6,923 nucleotides of DNA from JASFRI01 sp050115015 (lineage in GTDB: Bacteria > Acidobacteriota > Polarisedimenticolia > CBDVAL01). Within the stretch, counting starts at the first letter, position 1. Each line of letters starts with the position of its first letter. The stretch spans positions 1 through 6,923 of the forward strand of contig JASFRI010000222.1 of the NCBI GenBank assembly GCA_050115015.1. The letters are read 5' to 3'. This document shows, piece by piece, positions 5,045-6,923 of this stretch. The notes below the pieces were generated by a model that was not told where the DNA came from, made no database searches, and saw only the letters and a program-made list of their open reading frames with translations. Both the position numbers and the translations under genes were made by a program.

Positions 5045-6034
5045 ATGGTGCTCTTCCCGGACATCAGGTTCCCCTGGCTCCGGATCGCGCGGATCGCCCG
5101 CGCCATCGAGGATCATCCCATGGACGATGCCGGCACCCTCATCCTCTACGAGAAGTACACCGATTCCACCGGGACGGAGCGGGAGACCCGCGTCGCGCCG
5201 GGGACCATGGAATGGATGATCACGGCGAAGAACAAGAAGACCTACGTCATCACCTTCGAGAACAACTTCGCCAAGAAGCACCTCTACACGGAGACCAAGA
5301 AGGAGGCCAAGGTCGCGCAGGAGGCGAAGAGGCTGTGGGACGAGCTCAGCCGGGAGGAGTGGAAGGCCTGGCTCTGGAAGGGGTACTGGCTCTCCTACCC
5401 CCCGGAGATCCTCGCCAAGGCCCGGAAGAACGTGAACGAGGCGAAGTTCCGCACCCAGAGCCACCACCGTTCCGGCCTGGAGGGCGAGATCTGCAGCGCC
5501 TGCAAGCATCCCACCAAGTCACACCAGACGAACTCGGGCAACTGGAGGGCCTGCAAGTACAAGGTCAACCCGGCGGCTCCCGAGTGCGGCTGCGCGGCCG
5601 CGACCGGGGGAGCATACGCGACGAAGAAGCCATACGCGGACAAGCGCGCCGCACAGGGCAAGCCGACGCTCGAGCCGTCCGCGGGAGCACGGACCGAGGT
5701 CAACACCATCATCGTGATGAACAAGATCCCGGCCACCACGATGAAGGACGTGATCAGCGACGCGATCATCGTCAAGGAGCAGGAACTTGCCGTTGCCAGA
5801 AGAGGCTGGGGGGAGGGGAACGTGGGGCTGAACGCGGATTGCGAGGCCGTGGATCTCGACTTCGGCCCCGCGTTGACCGGATGTGTGATGGTCGTCCGCC
5901 AGGACCAGGGATTCGACGACTGGGTGAAGCGCCGCGGGGTCCAGGTCAAGGTCAAGGACCTGCACTCCGGCGACGCGAACCGCCCGCGCTACGCCGTCGT
6001 CCACTACGAGGACACCATCCCCCCGCAACCCTGA
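5045..6034 (+). CDS. Hypothetical lysine-rich protein with a Cys/His putative zinc-binding cluster
   Basis: I do not recognise the family. From ATG 5045 it has 329 residues. Other starts are TTG 4991 (347 residues; overlaps a likely -35; GGAG 11 bases upstream) and ATG 5120 (304 residues; GAGGA seven bases upstream). Third-position GC stays high upstream of 5120, which favours one of the longer forms. There is no signal peptide or membrane segment, so it is probably cytosolic. Residues about 60-135 are rich in Lys, Glu and Trp and look helical (AKRLWDELSREEWKAWLWKG). Residues 150-183 carry C150-x2-C153, H155, H160, C170 and C181-x-C183, a spacing that could hold one or two zinc ions; small C..C.H....H..C..C.C clusters of this kind occur in other uncharacterised bacterial proteins. 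The C-terminal part (about 220-329) mixes beta-like segments (NTIIVMNK, GCVMVVRQD, VQVKVKDLHSG, RYAVVHYED). It is divergent from the GH18-like gene and about 170 bp before the SDR gene on the same strand. The Lys-rich composition differs from the Arg-rich, Lys-poor neighbours and may hint at separate ancestry. Confidence 0.8.
   Translation: MVLFPDIRFPWLRIARIARAIEDHPMDDAGTLILYEKYTDSTGTERETRVAPGTMEWMITAKNKKTYVITFENNFAKKHLYTETKKEAKVAQEAKRLWDELSREEWKAWLWKGYWLSYPPEILAKARKNVNEAKFRTQSHHRSGLEGEICSACKHPTKSHQTNSGNWRACKYKVNPAAPECGCAAATGGAYATKKPYADKRAAQGKPTLEPSAGARTEVNTIIVMNKIPATTMKDVISDAIIVKEQELAVARRGWGEGNVGLNADCEAVDLDFGPALTGCVMVVRQDQGFDDWVKRRGVQVKVKDLHSGDANRPRYAVVHYEDTIPPQP
5108..5112 (+). promoter_or_regulatory. 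Shine-Dalgarno-like GAGGA before the alternative ATG at 5120
   Basis: GAGGA lies seven bases before the in-frame ATG at 5120-5122 and is the best ribosome-binding match for any start of this gene. It would give a 304-residue protein beginning MDDAGTL. The ATG at 5045 has only a weak GAAG upstream. The start therefore remains undecided. Confidence 0.4.
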
Positions 6035-6140
6035 ATCCGGCCGGCCCGCCGTAAGCCGTTCACTCGATTAGACCTGGGCCGATTCGATTTCGCTCTTCCG
6101 GGACCTTCAAGTTCCCCGCCGGGTCGGGTCAGCCCTCCAG

Positions 6141-6156
6141 CGGGCTTCGGAGCCCG
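6141..6156. repeat. 6-bp hairpin with TCGG tetraloop upstream of the SDR gene
   Basis: CGGGCT (6141-6146) pairs with AGCCCG (6151-6156) around TCGG. No T-run follows, so it is not an intrinsic terminator. It sits about 48 bases before the SDR start and may be in its leader. No known riboswitch or leader motif is apparent. Confidence 0.35.
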
Positions 6157-6203
6157 TGAGAGACGCGGTAAGCTGGAACCGACGTTGCCTGGGAGGGGCT
6201 CGC

Positions 6204-6923
6204 ATGGCCGGTCCCGGGATGATCATCACCGGCGCCACGGGGTTCGTCGGCCGACACCTGGTCGAGGCGCTGCAGTCCGACCACACGATCTGGGCGCTCT
6301 CCCGCGGCTCCCCGCGCCTCCGCGGACTGGCGCTGCCCGCCAGGGCCCGGTGGATCCCGGTCGACATCGCGGTACGAGACGAGCTGCGCGCCGCCTTCCG
6401 GCGGGTGGAGGGGGCGGGAGGCGCCTCGACCGTCGTGCACCTGGCCGGGTACTACGACTTCACCGGCGAGCCCGATCCGGAGTACGAACGGACCAACGTC
6501 GTCGGGACCCGCAACGTCCTCGAGGCCTCGAGGGACCTGGGTATCCGCGACTTCATCTTCTCCAGCTCCCTGGCCGCCTGCGCGTTTCCCCCCGAGGGGT
6601 CCCGCCTCGACGAGGACTCGCCCCCCGACGGTGATACGCCCTACGCCCGCAGCAAGCGAGCCGGCGAGGAGATGATCCGGGAATTCGACGGTGGATTCCG
6701 GAGCTGGGTCATCCGTTTCGCGGCGCTGTTCTCCGACTGGTGCGAGTACGAGCCAGTGTACCGCTTCATGGAGAAGTGGCTTTCCCCGGGCATCGGGAAC
6801 CGCATCGTTGCCGGTCGCGGCCGATCCGCCGTCCCCTACCTCCACATCCGGGACGCAACCGCATTCGTGAGCCGGCTGCTGGAGCTGCGGGACCGCCTGG
6901 CTCCCGCCGCGATCCTGATCGCA
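6204..6923 (+). CDS. Extended short-chain dehydrogenase/reductase (NAD(P)-dependent epimerase/dehydratase superfamily), 3' end beyond window
   Basis: The frame is open for 240 codons from ATG 6204 to the right edge without a stop. GGGAGGGG (6191-6198) lies five bases upstream and supports this start over ATG 6219. The N-terminal Rossmann motif is G10-ATG13-FVG16. Strand 2 ends in S33-R34 rather than an acidic residue, which by family rules suggests NADP(H) preference. Further extended-SDR marks are HLAG at 79-82, TNVVGT at 97-102, the FSSS strand with S121/S122 as the likely catalytic Ser, Y147-ARS-K151 (YxxxK), VIRFAALF at 169-176 and PYLHIRDA at 211-218. Such enzymes reduce, oxidise or epimerise sugar nucleotides, sterols or flavonoid-like substrates; which one is not decidable here. 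Extended SDRs usually run 300-350 residues, so at least 60 residues are probably missing. It is cytosolic, with no link to the secreted proteins visible. The 170-bp gap before it gives no clear evidence for or against co-transcription with the preceding gene. Confidence 0.9.
   Translation, partial: MAGPGMIITGATGFVGRHLVEALQSDHTIWALSRGSPRLRGLALPARARWIPVDIAVRDELRAAFRRVEGAGGASTVVHLAGYYDFTGEPDPEYERTNVVGTRNVLEASRDLGIRDFIFSSSLAACAFPPEGSRLDEDSPPDGDTPYARSKRAGEEMIREFDGGFRSWVIRFAALFSDWCEYEPVYRFMEKWLSPGIGNRIVAGRGRSAVPYLHIRDATAFVSRLLELRDRLAPAAILIA

Noticed and set aside
4876..6054. Plus-strand open frame of about 392 codons overlapping the unknown Cys/His protein gene
   Set aside because: It is Arg/Gly/His-rich and a different frame from the one with coding-like composition and ordered secondary-structure segments.
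6035..6060. CCGGCCGG palindrome just after the unknown protein gene as a possible terminator
   Set aside because: It is a short self-complementary GC run without a loop or T-tract and is expected often at this GC content.
6129..6845. Minus-strand open frame of about 238 codons opposite the SDR gene
   Set aside because: The plus strand carries a clear extended-SDR sequence with a strong ribosome-binding site; the minus frame has no motif.

Overview
The window comes from a GC-rich bacterium (about two-thirds G+C by eye, with very high third-position GC in the coding frames). It holds four protein genes, two of them cut by the window edges, and one gene-free block of about 710 bp. Two of the gene products are modular secreted proteins. 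They carry CC...C repeats, a Myxococcus-type Cys-rich repeat, a DNRLRE-like module and a fibronectin-III-like tail ending in Pro-Cys-Pro. That style is common in Myxococcota/deltaproteobacterial, acidobacterial and related uncultivated lineages, so one of these is likely. The sequence does not allow a firm assignment.

Layout. (1) 1-2772, minus strand: an exported CotA/bilirubin-oxidase-type multicopper oxidase with all copper ligands present. It has a large N-terminal DNRLRE-like module and Cys-rich linkers, and its C-terminal extension runs off the left edge. (2) 2773-3482: no convincing gene. It contains a 12-bp direct repeat, a 12-bp inverted repeat, several short hairpins and a good intrinsic terminator pointing to the plus strand although no plus-strand gene lies upstream. 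This is a candidate structured RNA or dispersed repeat. (3) 3483-4883, minus strand: a secreted GH18-fold (chitinase-like) protein with an altered active-site signature and a FN3-like C-terminus. (4) 4884-5044: divergent intergenic region with a sigma70-like promoter for the plus strand and GC-rich inverted repeats. (5) about 5045-6034, plus strand: a lysine-rich cytosolic protein of unknown family with a Cys/His cluster that looks metal-binding. (6) 6035-6203: short intergenic region with one tetraloop hairpin. (7) 6204 to the right edge, plus strand: an extended short-chain dehydrogenase/reductase (NAD(P)-dependent sugar epimerase/dehydratase superfamily), C-terminus missing.

The oxidase and the GH18-like protein are co-oriented and both exported, so a shared extracellular or cell-surface role in polymer or metal chemistry is conceivable. 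They are 710 bp apart with other signals between them, so they are probably not one operon. The two plus-strand genes show no functional link to them. I see no phage, transposase, CRISPR, tRNA or rRNA gene here. The items most worth following up are the modular oxidase, the noncoding block with its orphan terminator, and the unknown Cys/His protein.
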